A stretch of DNA of 16,157 bases from SCQX01 sp035720945 (GTDB taxonomy: Bacteria; Pseudomonadota; Gammaproteobacteria; Burkholderiales; Burkholderiaceae_B): positions 1-16,157 of the forward strand of contig DASTNK010000080.1 of the NCBI GenBank assembly GCA_035720945.1. The letters are read 5' to 3'. Within the stretch, counting starts at the first letter, position 1; every line of letters starts with the position of its first letter. Shown one piece after another: positions 1-7,088 of the stretch. The translations under genes were made by a program, and so were the position numbers. The notes under the pieces were generated by a model that did no database searches, had not been told where the DNA came from, and saw only the letters and a program-made list of their open reading frames with translations.

Positions 1-1
1 G

Positions 2-2359
2 TTCTGGCCAGGCCTGCCGGGCGGATTGAGCCTCAAGGGAGTGGTTGGAGGGGATGTGGGCAGTCATCAAGCCGATCTGGTCGCCACGTACACGCCCGCT
101 GCGCAAAAGGCGCAACGTGGCGCCGCGCCGCATGGTGGCAAGATGGGACGGCCGGCTCGCCCGACGACAAAATCCCGTCATCGGAAAGTCTCCCGCGATC
201 CAGCCGCCCACCGCTCCGACAGTTCCGCAGAGGGCCCCTCCACCGACTCATCCGTCAAGCCGTCGGGCGGTTCGAGTCTGGCTTCTCCCGTGCGCGTCGA
301 GCTTCGTCTCGCCGGGCATTGGGGTGCCACGCATGGCAAGGTGGGGGCGCCGGACGCTTGGCGGGCCGAGGTGTCCCGGTTGATGGTGGACTCCGGTGGC
401 CTGGGGGCGCGGCTGATGGCGCCAGTCAAGGTGTCGTTCGTGCCACAGGCCACGGGCAGCGACCCCCGGTGGCAAGTCGGCAGGGCCGACATCCAGGTGC
501 TGTTGCCGCTCAAGCAGTCGTTCGTGCTTCACAGTGAGTCGGCGCGCGGCGGTGTGGGTTGGTGGGACACACGCGGCGGGATCGCCCGGCTGGCCGTGTC
601 GCGGCGCCTGATCGAGGCGCTGCGCAAGCGCTTTGCGCCGGCGGGGCCGCATTATGACAACGGTGGCGTCCATATGGAGGGCAGCGGCCACCATGTGGAC
701 ACGGTCTTGGTGCTGTCCGCGGACTGGAACCTGGCGTTCAAGGGCGCCCTCGAAGGGCGGGTCAAGCTGCATCGGGTGTCGGGTGATCTATACGTGCCGG
801 GTGATCCGGGATTCGCGCTGGGGTTGGGCGCGCTGGATCTGGACGTGGCGGCCACACGGCGCGGCGATGCCGCCAGCCGGATCTCGGCCACGCTGGATCT
901 GGCCGCGGCCAAGCTGGGCCGCGTGTCGGCGCAAGGCGATGCCGTCTTGCACACAGCCGGCCAAGCCGCCTGGACGCTGGATAATGCGGTGCCCCGGACG
1001 GCGAAGGTCAAGGCCGACATCACCGATCTGGGCTGGTTCAACGCTTTTCTGGGTGATCAGACCGAACTGGGCGGTTCGCTGCACGCCGATGTCGCCGCCG
1101 CCAGCGGTCCGCACGGGACTTGGCGCACCAGCGGCACGCTGCGCGGCAAAGACATCAAGTTTCTTCGCATCGATGACGGCGTGCGCCTGTTCAACGGGAC
1201 GCTGGCCGCGCATCTGGATGGCAGCCGGCTGGTGCTGGACAGTCTGCGCTTCCCGGCGGTGTTGCGCGTCGCGCCCAAGGAGTGGCGGACGGCCGAGTGG
1301 GTCAAGACCAGTCCGGACGCGAAGAACGGTAGCCTGACCCTCACCGGCGATTGGGACTTGTTCGCGTCCACCGGCACGGTCAGCGCCAAACTCTACCGTT
1401 ATCCCATCCTGCAACGCACTGATCGCTATGCCATGCTGACCGGCGGATTGAAGGTCGATGCCACGCTGCCATCGATCTCGATCACCGGCGACGTCAAGGC
1501 GGATGCGGGCTGGTTCGATCTGGACGTCCTGGGCAGTGTGCCGACCGTCGACAACGACGTGGTGGTGATCCGGCCGGGTCAGAAGCGGACCGTGAGCGTC
1601 CCGTCGGATATCTCGCTGGACCTGACCATCGACCTGGGACCGCGTTTCTATCTGACGGGGTATGGGGTGAACTCCGGGCTGGTGGGGAGCATGCAGATCC
1701 TGATGAACGGCAACAAGCTCACGGGTGTGGGAGAACTGCGCACGCGCGGCGGCTCCATCGACGTTTACGGGCAGCACTTGCAACTGCGCCGGGGCACCGT
1801 GACGTTCCAGGGGAATATCGCCAATCCGGTGTTGAACATCGAAGCCTTGCGCACCGGTCTGCCGGTGCAGGCCGGCGTGCGGGTGAGCGGGACGGCCAGG
1901 AAACCCAAGATCGACCTGGTGTCCTACCCCGATGTCAGCGAAACCGAGAAACTGTCCTGGCTGTTGCTGGGCCGTGCGCCCGACGAGGGCGGTGGCGACG
2001 TGGCGCTGTTGTTTTCCGTGGGCGCGTCCCTCGTGGGTGGTGGCGAGCCGTTCTATCGCAAGCTGGGGCTCGACGAACTGGGAATCCGCACCGGCGAGCT
2101 GGGCAGCGCCGGCAGCATTCTGCCGCCGGAAAGCGTGGTCAGCAGCGCCAATACGAACCCCAGCCAGCTCGAACAACAGTTCGCCCAGATCGGCAAACAC
2201 CTGACCGACGGGGTGACGCTCAGCCTGGAGCAGGCGCTGGCCTCCACCGGCACGGTGGGGCGGCTCAGTTACAAGTTTTCCCGCAGGCTGCGCGCGGAAC
2301 TGAGCGTCGGCACCGTCAATGGCGTCGCCTTGATCTACCATGTGTTTTTTGACGATTGA
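2..2359 (+). CDS. tamB: TamB, translocation and assembly module subunit (5'-truncated by window edge)
   Basis: TamB is an inner-membrane-anchored periplasmic protein that works with the outer-membrane protein TamA in outer-membrane protein and lipid assembly. The frame is already open at base 2, with no start in view, so only the C-terminal part (about 785 codons) is present. A TTG at 26 would give an open frame but is not a credible start. Most of the visible protein is repetitive short beta-strand sequence, as expected for the TamB beta-taco. The last 250 or so residues match the conserved TamB (DUF490) C-terminal domain: GELRTRGGSIDVYG, then RRGTVTFQGNIANPVLNI, then VSGTARKPKIDLVS and SETEKLSWLLLGR, ending YHVFFDD. 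Odd feature: about 55 basic, Ser/Pro-rich residues encoded near 90-280 interrupt the repeat pattern. tamA would be expected just upstream. Confidence 0.93.
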   Translation, partial: FWPGLPGGLSLKGVVGGDVGSHQADLVATYTPAAQKAQRGAAPHGGKMGRPARPTTKSRHRKVSRDPAAHRSDSSAEGPSTDSSVKPSGGSSLASPVRVELRLAGHWGATHGKVGAPDAWRAEVSRLMVDSGGLGARLMAPVKVSFVPQATGSDPRWQVGRADIQVLLPLKQSFVLHSESARGGVGWWDTRGGIARLAVSRRLIEALRKRFAPAGPHYDNGGVHMEGSGHHVDTVLVLSADWNLAFKGALEGRVKLHRVSGDLYVPGDPGFALGLGALDLDVAATRRGDAASRISATLDLAAAKLGRVSAQGDAVLHTAGQAAWTLDNAVPRTAKVKADITDLGWFNAFLGDQTELGGSLHADVAAASGPHGTWRTSGTLRGKDIKFLRIDDGVRLFNGTLAAHLDGSRLVLDSLRFPAVLRVAPKEWRTAEWVKTSPDAKNGSLTLTGDWDLFASTGTVSAKLYRYPILQRTDRYAMLTGGLKVDATLPSISITGDVKADAGWFDLDVLGSVPTVDNDVVVIRPGQKRTVSVPSDISLDLTIDLGPRFYLTGYGVNSGLVGSMQILMNGNKLTGVGELRTRGGSIDVYGQHLQLRRGTVTFQGNIANPVLNIEALRTGLPVQAGVRVSGTARKPKIDLVSYPDVSETEKLSWLLLGRAPDEGGGDVALLFSVGASLVGGGEPFYRKLGLDELGIRTGELGSAGSILPPESVVSSANTNPSQLEQQFAQIGKHLTDGVTLSLEQALASTGTVGRLSYKFSRRLRAELSVGTVNGVALIYHVFFDD

Positions 2360-2363
2360 AGCC

Positions 2364-2437
2364 CCGGATGCATGCGGCGCGGTGACTTGTCAAAAGGGTC
2401 CCCGGGTGTTGTTTTTCGTCGTCTGCATCCGGTTTTT
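2364..2437 (+). terminator. possible tamB terminator: long-loop inverted repeat plus T5
   Basis: CCGGATGCA at 2364-2372 is perfectly repeated in inverse as TGCATCCGG at 2424-2432, followed directly by TTTTT at 2433-2437. It starts five bases after the tamB stop codon. The 51-base loop is long for an intrinsic terminator, so either the loop folds on itself or the repeat is chance. Low confidence. Confidence 0.3.
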
Positions 2438-2481
2438 CATCGTCCCGGCGCCTCGGCGCTGCACCGCGTGGCGCTGCGCGA

Positions 2482-2487
2482 TAAAAT
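2482..2487 (+). promoter_or_regulatory. candidate -10 box for dcd
   Basis: TAAAAT at 2482-2487 differs from TATAAT at one position and lies 27 bases before the dcd start codon, in an otherwise GC-rich gap. No good -35 box lies 16-18 bases upstream, so the call rests on the -10 alone. The short leader contains AGGG at 2503-2506 as a modest ribosome binding site. Confidence 0.3.
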
Positions 2488-2514
2488 GAGCGCCCATTAA
2501 ACAGGGTACTGGAC

Positions 2515-3078
2515 ATGAGCATCAAGAGCGATCGCTGGATCAGGCGCGCGGGCGGCAATGGGATGATAGAGCCCTTCGAGGCCGGGCAGGTCCGCACGGC
2601 CAATGGCGGGCGCATCGTCAGCTACGGCACCAGCAGCTATGGCTACGATGTGCGTTGCGCCAACGAATTCAAGATCTTCACGAACATCAATTCGACCATC
2701 GTCGACCCCAAGGCCTTCGACGAGAAATCGTTCGTCGATTTCCAGGGCGATGTCTGCATCATTCCGCCGAATTCCTTTGCCCTGGCCCGCACTGTGGAGT
2801 ACTTCCGCATCCCTCGCAATGTCCTGACGGTCTGCCTGGGCAAGAGCACGTATGCGCGTTGCGGCATCATCGTGAACGTGACCCCGCTCGAACCCGAATG
2901 GGAAGGCCACGTCACACTGGAATTTTCGAACACCACGCCGCTCCCCGCCAAGATATACGCTGGCGAGGGCTGTGCGCAGATGCTGTTTTTTGAAAGCGAT
3001 GAAGTGTGCGAAACCTCGTACAAGGATCGCGGCGGCAAATACCAGGGGCAACAGGGCGTGACCCTGCCTCGAACTTAG
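2515..3078 (+). CDS. dcd: dCTP deaminase
   Basis: This 187-residue cytosolic enzyme deaminates dCTP to dUTP, the main bacterial route toward dUMP for thymidylate synthesis. Length is close to the family norm (about 190). The active-site stretch GKSTYARCG places Ser111 and Arg115, and VTLEFSN places the catalytic glutamate at Glu136. These correspond to the Ser/Arg/Glu set of E. coli Dcd. The trimer-forming fold shows the usual order: N-terminal SYGTSSYGYDVR, PPNSFALARTVEYF, then the active site, then AQMLFFE. The C-terminal YQGQQGV is the typical nucleotide-closing tail. The ATG at 2515 was chosen because the family N-terminus (MSIKSDRWI) begins there. The monofunctional type is presumed; a bifunctional dCTP deaminase/dUTPase was not excluded. 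It is flanked by 155 bp and 170 bp gaps and is probably its own transcript. Confidence 0.95.
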   Translation: MSIKSDRWIRRAGGNGMIEPFEAGQVRTANGGRIVSYGTSSYGYDVRCANEFKIFTNINSTIVDPKAFDEKSFVDFQGDVCIIPPNSFALARTVEYFRIPRNVLTVCLGKSTYARCGIIVNVTPLEPEWEGHVTLEFSNTTPLPAKIYAGEGCAQMLFFESDEVCETSYKDRGGKYQGQQGVTLPRT

Positions 3079-3116
3079 CGTACGGTTCCGTGGGTGCACG
3101 GGGACTGCCCACTGTC

Positions 3117-3153
3117 GTCCTGCCCGGCTGGCTGATGAGCCACCAGGCAGGAC
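3117..3153 (+). other. strong hairpin in the dcd-decarboxylase gap
   Basis: GTCCTGCC (3117-3124) pairs perfectly with GGCAGGAC (3146-3153). Inside it TGGCT (3129-3133) pairs with AGCCA (3138-3142) around a GATG loop. No T-run follows directly; the nearest, ATTTTG, is about 10 bases downstream. It could be a weak dcd terminator, an mRNA-stabilising stem, or a leader element for the downstream decarboxylase. The rest of the 170-base gap (3079-3248) holds a smaller CCGTG/CACGG hairpin at 3088-3101 and the decarboxylase ribosome binding site GGAG at 3238-3241. Confidence 0.45.
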
Positions 3154-3248
3154 TCCAGCGTCATTTTGTAAAACGTTTCGGGGCTCGTGACGAACCCGCC
3201 GGCACGATTTGGGTGTCGGCGTGAACGGACCCCAACCGGAGCCATGCC

Positions 3249-5510
3249 ATGAAATTCCGCTTCCCCATCGTCATCATTGACGAAGACTACCGCTCCGAGA
3301 ACGCCTCGGGCTTCGGCATCCGGGCCCTGGCGGCGGCGCTCGAGGCCGAGGGCGTCGAAGTGCTGGGTGTGACCAGCTACGGCGACCTCAGTTCGTTCGC
3401 GCAGCAGCAAAGCCGGGCGAGCGCGTTCATCCTGTCGATCGACGACGAGGAATTCGACGTCGATTCGCCGGAGGACGTGGCCTATGCCATCAAGAACCTG
3501 CGCAATTTCATTGGCGAGCTCCGGTTCCGCAATGAAGAAATCCCCATCTACCTGTATGGCGAGACGCGCACGTCGCAGCACATTCCGAACGACATCCTGC
3601 GCGAACTGCATGGCTTCATCCACATGTTCGAGGACACGCCGGAATTCGTGGCGCGCCACATCATCCGCGAGGCCCGGGCCTACCTCGACGGCCTGGCGCC
3701 GCCGTTCTTCCGCGAACTGGTCAAGTACGCCAGCGATGGTTCCTATTCCTGGCACTGTCCGGGGCATTCTGGCGGGGTGGCCTTCCTGAAAAGCCCGGTT
3801 GGGCAGATGTTCCACCAGTTCTTTGGCGAGAACATGTTGCGCGCCGACGTGTGCAACGCGGTCGACGAACTGGGGCAGTTGCTGGACCACACCGGGCCGG
3901 TGGCGGAATCGGAGCTGAACGCGGCGCGCATATTCCATGCCGACCATTGCTTCTTCGTGACCAACGGCACGTCCACGTCGAACAAGATCGTCTGGCACGC
4001 CAACGTGGCCTCTGACGACGTGGTGGTGGTCGACCGCAATTGCCACAAATCCATTCTGCACGCCATCACCATGACGGGCGCGATACCCGTGTTCCTGCGG
4101 CCCACGCGCAACCATCTTGGCATCATCGGGCCCATTCCCCTGGAAGAGTTCGACCCGGAGAACATCCGCCGCAAGATCGAGGCCAATCCGTTCGCGCGCA
4201 AGATCAAGGACAAACGGCCACGCATCCTGTCGCTGACGCAAAGCACGTACGACGGCGTCATCTACAACGTCGAGATGATCAAGGAGAAGCTCGGATCCGA
4301 GATCGACACCCTGCATTTCGACGAAGCCTGGCTGCCACATGCCTCGTTCCATGAGTTCTATGCCGACATGCACGCCATTGGCGCGGGTCGTCCGCGCAGC
4401 CACGATGCCATGGTGTTCGCCACGCACTCCACGCACAAATTGCTGGCCGGCATTTCGCAGGCCTCGCAGATCATCGTGCAGGAGTCCGAGACCCGCAAGC
4501 TCGACCGCAACGTGTTCAATGAGGCGTATCTGATGCACACGTCCACATCGCCGCAATACGCCATCATCGCGTCCTGCGACGTGGCGGCGGCCATGATGGA
4601 ACCCCCTGGGGGCACGGCGCTGGTCGAGGAAAGCATTCGCGAGGCACTGGATTTCCGGCGCGCCATGCGCAAGGTGGAGTCCGAGTATGGCAAGAACGAC
4701 TGGTGGTTTCGCGTGTGGGGCCCGAACCGCCTGGTCAGCGACGGCATAGGCTACCGTGAAGACTGGTTCCTGGAGTCGGGCGACGAATGGCACGGCTTCG
4801 GCGACCTGGCCGAGGGGTTCAACATGCTGGACCCGATCAAGGCCACCATCGTCACCCCTGGGCTGGACATCTCGGGCACGTTCGCCGAGACTGGTATTCC
4901 CGCCGCGCTCGTTTCCAAATACCTGGCCGAGCATGGCGTGGTGGTCGAGAAGACCGGGTTGTATTCGTTCTTCATCCTGTTCACCATCGGCATCACGAAA
5001 GGCCGCTGGAACACGCTGCTGACCGCCCTGCAGCAGTTCAAGGATGATTTCGACCGCAACCAGCCGCTGTGGCGCATTCTGCCCGAGTTCTGCAAAGATC
5101 ATCGCCGCTACGAAAAGCTGGGGCTGCGCGACCTGTGCCAGCGCATCCACCAGGCCTATCGCGAGCACGACGTGGCGCGCCTGACCACCGAGATGTACCT
5201 GAGCGACATGATTCCGGCGATGAAGCCATCGGACGCCTACGCCAAGATGGCGCACCGCCAGGTCGAGCGCGTGGCCATCGACGATCTCGAAGGCCGGGTC
5301 ACCGGCGTGCTGCTCACGCCATATCCACCGGGCATCCCCTTGCTCATCCCCGGCGAGCGGTTCAACCAGCGCATCGTTCATTACCTGCAGTTCGCGCGCG
5401 AGTTCAACGCCGATTTCCCGGGCTTCGTCACCGACATTCATGGGTTGGCGAGCGAGACCGCGCCGGACGGCTCGATCGAATACTACGTGGACTGCATCAG
5501 CGAGGCCTGA
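3249..5510 (+). CDS. Orn/Lys/Arg decarboxylase, wing-domain PLP enzyme (probably arginine or lysine decarboxylase)
   Basis: This 753-residue fold-type I PLP enzyme removes the carboxyl group of a basic amino acid to give a diamine or agmatine. The N-terminal ~140 residues (from KFRFPIVIIDEDYR) form the response-regulator-like wing domain. The PLP domain begins near residue 155 and shows SWHCPGH (Trp168-His173), VVVVDRNCHKS, LHFDEAW with PLP-contacting Asp358, and THSTHKLLAGISQAS with the Schiff-base Lys397. The C-terminal domain contains DPIKATIVTPG and TPYPPGIPLLIPGE, as in AdiA and LdcI. Length is close to E. coli AdiA (about 755) and longer than LdcI (about 715), leaning toward arginine, but substrate cannot be read from sequence here. 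Such enzymes serve polyamine synthesis or acid resistance. GGAG at 3238-3241 lies 7 bases before this ATG; the out-of-frame ATG at 3244 is ignored. No antiporter gene sits next to it. Confidence 0.88.
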   Translation: MKFRFPIVIIDEDYRSENASGFGIRALAAALEAEGVEVLGVTSYGDLSSFAQQQSRASAFILSIDDEEFDVDSPEDVAYAIKNLRNFIGELRFRNEEIPIYLYGETRTSQHIPNDILRELHGFIHMFEDTPEFVARHIIREARAYLDGLAPPFFRELVKYASDGSYSWHCPGHSGGVAFLKSPVGQMFHQFFGENMLRADVCNAVDELGQLLDHTGPVAESELNAARIFHADHCFFVTNGTSTSNKIVWHANVASDDVVVVDRNCHKSILHAITMTGAIPVFLRPTRNHLGIIGPIPLEEFDPENIRRKIEANPFARKIKDKRPRILSLTQSTYDGVIYNVEMIKEKLGSEIDTLHFDEAWLPHASFHEFYADMHAIGAGRPRSHDAMVFATHSTHKLLAGISQASQIIVQESETRKLDRNVFNEAYLMHTSTSPQYAIIASCDVAAAMMEPPGGTALVEESIREALDFRRAMRKVESEYGKNDWWFRVWGPNRLVSDGIGYREDWFLESGDEWHGFGDLAEGFNMLDPIKATIVTPGLDISGTFAETGIPAALVSKYLAEHGVVVEKTGLYSFFILFTIGITKGRWNTLLTALQQFKDDFDRNQPLWRILPEFCKDHRRYEKLGLRDLCQRIHQAYREHDVARLTTEMYLSDMIPAMKPSDAYAKMAHRQVERVAIDDLEGRVTGVLLTPYPPGIPLLIPGERFNQRIVHYLQFAREFNADFPGFVTDIHGLASETAPDGSIEYYVDCISEA

Positions 5511-5565
5511 CCCGCAGCCTGGCCTGGCCGTGCCGGTGCGCCACGGTCGGGCATTCCAGTCAGGC
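5505..5565 (+). other. nested inverted repeats after the decarboxylase stop
   Basis: GCCTGAC (5505-5511, overlapping the stop codon) is inversely repeated as GTCAGGC (5559-5565). Inside it GGCCGTG (5526-5532) can pair with CACGGTC (5542-5548), including one G-T pair. There is no T-run, so this is not a textbook terminator, but it could mark the 3' end of the decarboxylase mRNA before the gcv promoter at 5583. Confidence 0.3.
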
Positions 5566-5582
5566 GGGAAAAGACAATTTTC

Positions 5583-5612
5583 TTGGTGTTTGCCGCCATT
5601 TCGCGGTATGCT
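5583..5612 (+). promoter_or_regulatory. gcv promoter (sigma-70 type)
   Basis: TTGGTG (5583-5588) and TATGCT (5607-5612) are separated by 18 bases, giving a predicted start near 5619. That is just before the first aptamer stem at 5633, the position expected for a riboswitch-controlled leader of about 290 nt. Confidence 0.55.
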
Positions 5613-5632
5613 GTGCGCTGCTGTCAATACAT

Positions 5633-5851
5633 AGAGTGGGAGAGTGCCGGAACCCCGGCCGCCGAAGGCGCAATTCGCCCAGAATCGCTCAGGCCCCCGT
5701 ACCGCTCTCGTGTGCCGTCGCGCTTGTTGCGCGATGGGGCGGCTCTCTGGAGAGACCCCCGCGCCGCCACCATGGCCGCGACGGCGGGCGCCGAAGGTGA
5801 ATCCTTGCCGCGTTATCGGCCAAGGCAACTCTCAGGCAAAAGGACAGAAGG
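5633..5851 (+). promoter_or_regulatory. tandem glycine riboswitch upstream of gcvT
   Basis: Two glycine aptamers lie in series. Aptamer I (5633-5708): P1 AGAGTGG/CCGCTCT (5633-5639 with 5702-5708), GGGAGAG 5638-5644, a P2 hairpin CCGG-AACC-CCGG, GCCGAAGG 5661-5668 and CAGG 5690-5693. Aptamer II (about 5743-5851): CTCTGGAGAG, GCCGAAGG 5790-5797, and CAGGCAAAAGGACAG 5833-5847. These are the hallmark conserved blocks of the glycine riboswitch, and the element precedes a glycine cleavage operon, its classic target. Glycine binding should switch on gcvTHP. No terminator with a T-run lies between aptamer II and gcvT, so control is probably at translation start. Odd features: the roughly 34-nt linker contains its own perfect 6-bp hairpin (5718-5723 with 5729-5734), and aptamer II P1 has an A-C mismatch (5745/5849). 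Confidence 0.93.
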
Positions 5852-5904
5852 GCGACGTTGCCACTACCTGGTTCCCTCGTTGCCTGTCCCCGGAGTTTCA
5901 TTCA

Positions 5905-6999
5905 ATGTCTTCAGCCCTGAAGCATACCCCTCTGCATGATATCCACCTCGAATCCGGTGCCCGGATGGTTGATTTCGGCGGCTGGGAAATGCCCGTGTCG
6001 TACGGGTCGCAAATCGAAGAGCATCACGCGGTGCGCCAACGCGCCGGCATGTTCGATGTGTCCCATATGCTCAATGCCGACCTGGCCGGAGCCGATGCCA
6101 CCGCGTTCCTGCGGCACCTGTTGGCCAACGACGTGGCCAAGCTGTCGCAACCCGGCAAGGCGCTGTATTCCTGCATGCTCAACCCGGAAGGCGGGGTGGT
6201 CGACGATCTGATCGTCTATTTTTTCGCGCCCGACCGCTGGCGCATCGTGGTCAATGCGGGCACGGCCGACAAGGATATCGCCTGGATGCGCCGGGTGGCC
6301 GCAGCCGGCCGGTTCGACGTCACCCTCGCGCCGCGCCGCGATGTGGCCATGGTGGCGGTACAGGGCCCGGTCGCTCGCGAAAAGGCCTGGGCGGCGCGCC
6401 CCGCGTGGCGGGCCGCCACCGAAGGGTTGACCCCCTTCACCGCGGCGTGGGTCGACGATGACACGCTGGTGGGCCGCACCGGGTACACAGGCGAAGACGG
6501 GTTCGAGATCATGTTGCCCGCGACCGCTGTCGAAGCTTTCTGGCGGGATCTCGCGGCACGGGACGTCCGCCCCTGCGGGCTGGGTGCGCGCGATACGCTG
6601 CGCCTCGAAGCCGGCATGAATCTGTACGGCCAGGACATGGATGAACTGACGCAGCCGGGGGAATCCGGGCTGTCCTGGACGGTGTCGCTCAAAGATGCGG
6701 AGCGCCGCTTCATTGGCCGCGCCGCCATGGAGTCCTGTCCTGGCGACCAGGTGTTGCTCGGGCTGAAATTGCGGGAGCGTGGTGTGATGCGCCCGCACAT
6801 GGCGGTTCGTACCCCGCTGGGAGTGGGCGAGGTCACCAGCGGCACCATGTCGCCGACGCTGGGTGTGTCCATTGCGTTTGCCCGCCTGCCGGCCGGCAGC
6901 AAGGCTGGCGATTCCTGCGAGGTCGACATTCGCGGCAAGTGGGTGCCCGCCGAAATGGTCAAGCCGCCTTTCGTGCGCCAGGGCAAGGCGGTGGCCTGA
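5905..6999 (+). CDS. gcvT: aminomethyltransferase, glycine cleavage system T protein
   Basis: The T protein takes the aminomethyl group carried on the lipoyl arm of GcvH, releases ammonia and transfers the one-carbon unit to tetrahydrofolate, giving 5,10-methylene-THF. The 364-residue product matches E. coli GcvT in length. Diagnostic stretches are MVDFGGWEMPVSYG near the N-terminus, MFDVSHM, GGVVDDLIVYF, GYTGEDGFEI, and GARDTLRLEAGMNLYGQDMD in the folate-binding half. The ATG at 5905 is chosen because homology starts at HTPLHDIHLESGA and GGAG at 5892-5895 precedes it by 9 bases. The same frame stays open upstream to 5644, but that stretch is the riboswitch and should not be translated. It is the first gene of gcvT-H-P, with 89 bases to gcvH. 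Confidence 0.97.
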   Translation: MSSALKHTPLHDIHLESGARMVDFGGWEMPVSYGSQIEEHHAVRQRAGMFDVSHMLNADLAGADATAFLRHLLANDVAKLSQPGKALYSCMLNPEGGVVDDLIVYFFAPDRWRIVVNAGTADKDIAWMRRVAAAGRFDVTLAPRRDVAMVAVQGPVAREKAWAARPAWRAATEGLTPFTAAWVDDDTLVGRTGYTGEDGFEIMLPATAVEAFWRDLAARDVRPCGLGARDTLRLEAGMNLYGQDMDELTQPGESGLSWTVSLKDAERRFIGRAAMESCPGDQVLLGLKLRERGVMRPHMAVRTPLGVGEVTSGTMSPTLGVSIAFARLPAGSKAGDSCEVDIRGKWVPAEMVKPPFVRQGKAVA

Positions 7000-7041
7000 C
7001 CGGCCACGCGAGCTTCGGTTTTCATTGCGTTTCAACCCATT

Positions 7042-7058
7042 CCGGATCTTCGTTCCGG
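7042..7058 (+). other. small hairpin in the gcvT-gcvH gap
   Basis: CCGGA (7042-7046) and TCCGG (7054-7058) form a 5-bp stem with a 7-base loop. An alternative pairing is GGATC (7044-7048) with GATCC (7059-7063). ATTTTT follows at 7066-7071. It may be an attenuator, a processing site that adjusts the H:T:P ratio, or chance. AGGA at 7074-7077 is the likely gcvH ribosome binding site. Confidence 0.3.
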
Positions 7059-7088
7059 GATCCACATTTTTAACAGGATCGACTATTC

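Noticed and set aside
788..2341. Long minus-strand open frame (517 codons) opposite tamB
   Set aside because: Antisense shadow; Gln/His/Arg-rich and without family features, while the plus strand is clear TamB.
3075..5828. Very long minus-strand open frame (917 codons) opposite the decarboxylase
   Set aside because: It mirrors a well-recognised PLP enzyme in GC-rich DNA, where the antisense frame is often free of stops. Its translation shows no domain I recognise and runs into the riboswitch.
5644..5904. N-terminal extension of gcvT reaching back to 5644
   Set aside because: The extra 87 codons are riboswitch sequence in coding register by chance; GcvT homology and the ribosome binding site support ATG 5905.
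5511..5904. Protein-coding gene in the 394-base gap before gcvT
   Set aside because: The gap is accounted for by a promoter, a tandem glycine riboswitch and a short leader; small frames here are riboswitch shadows.
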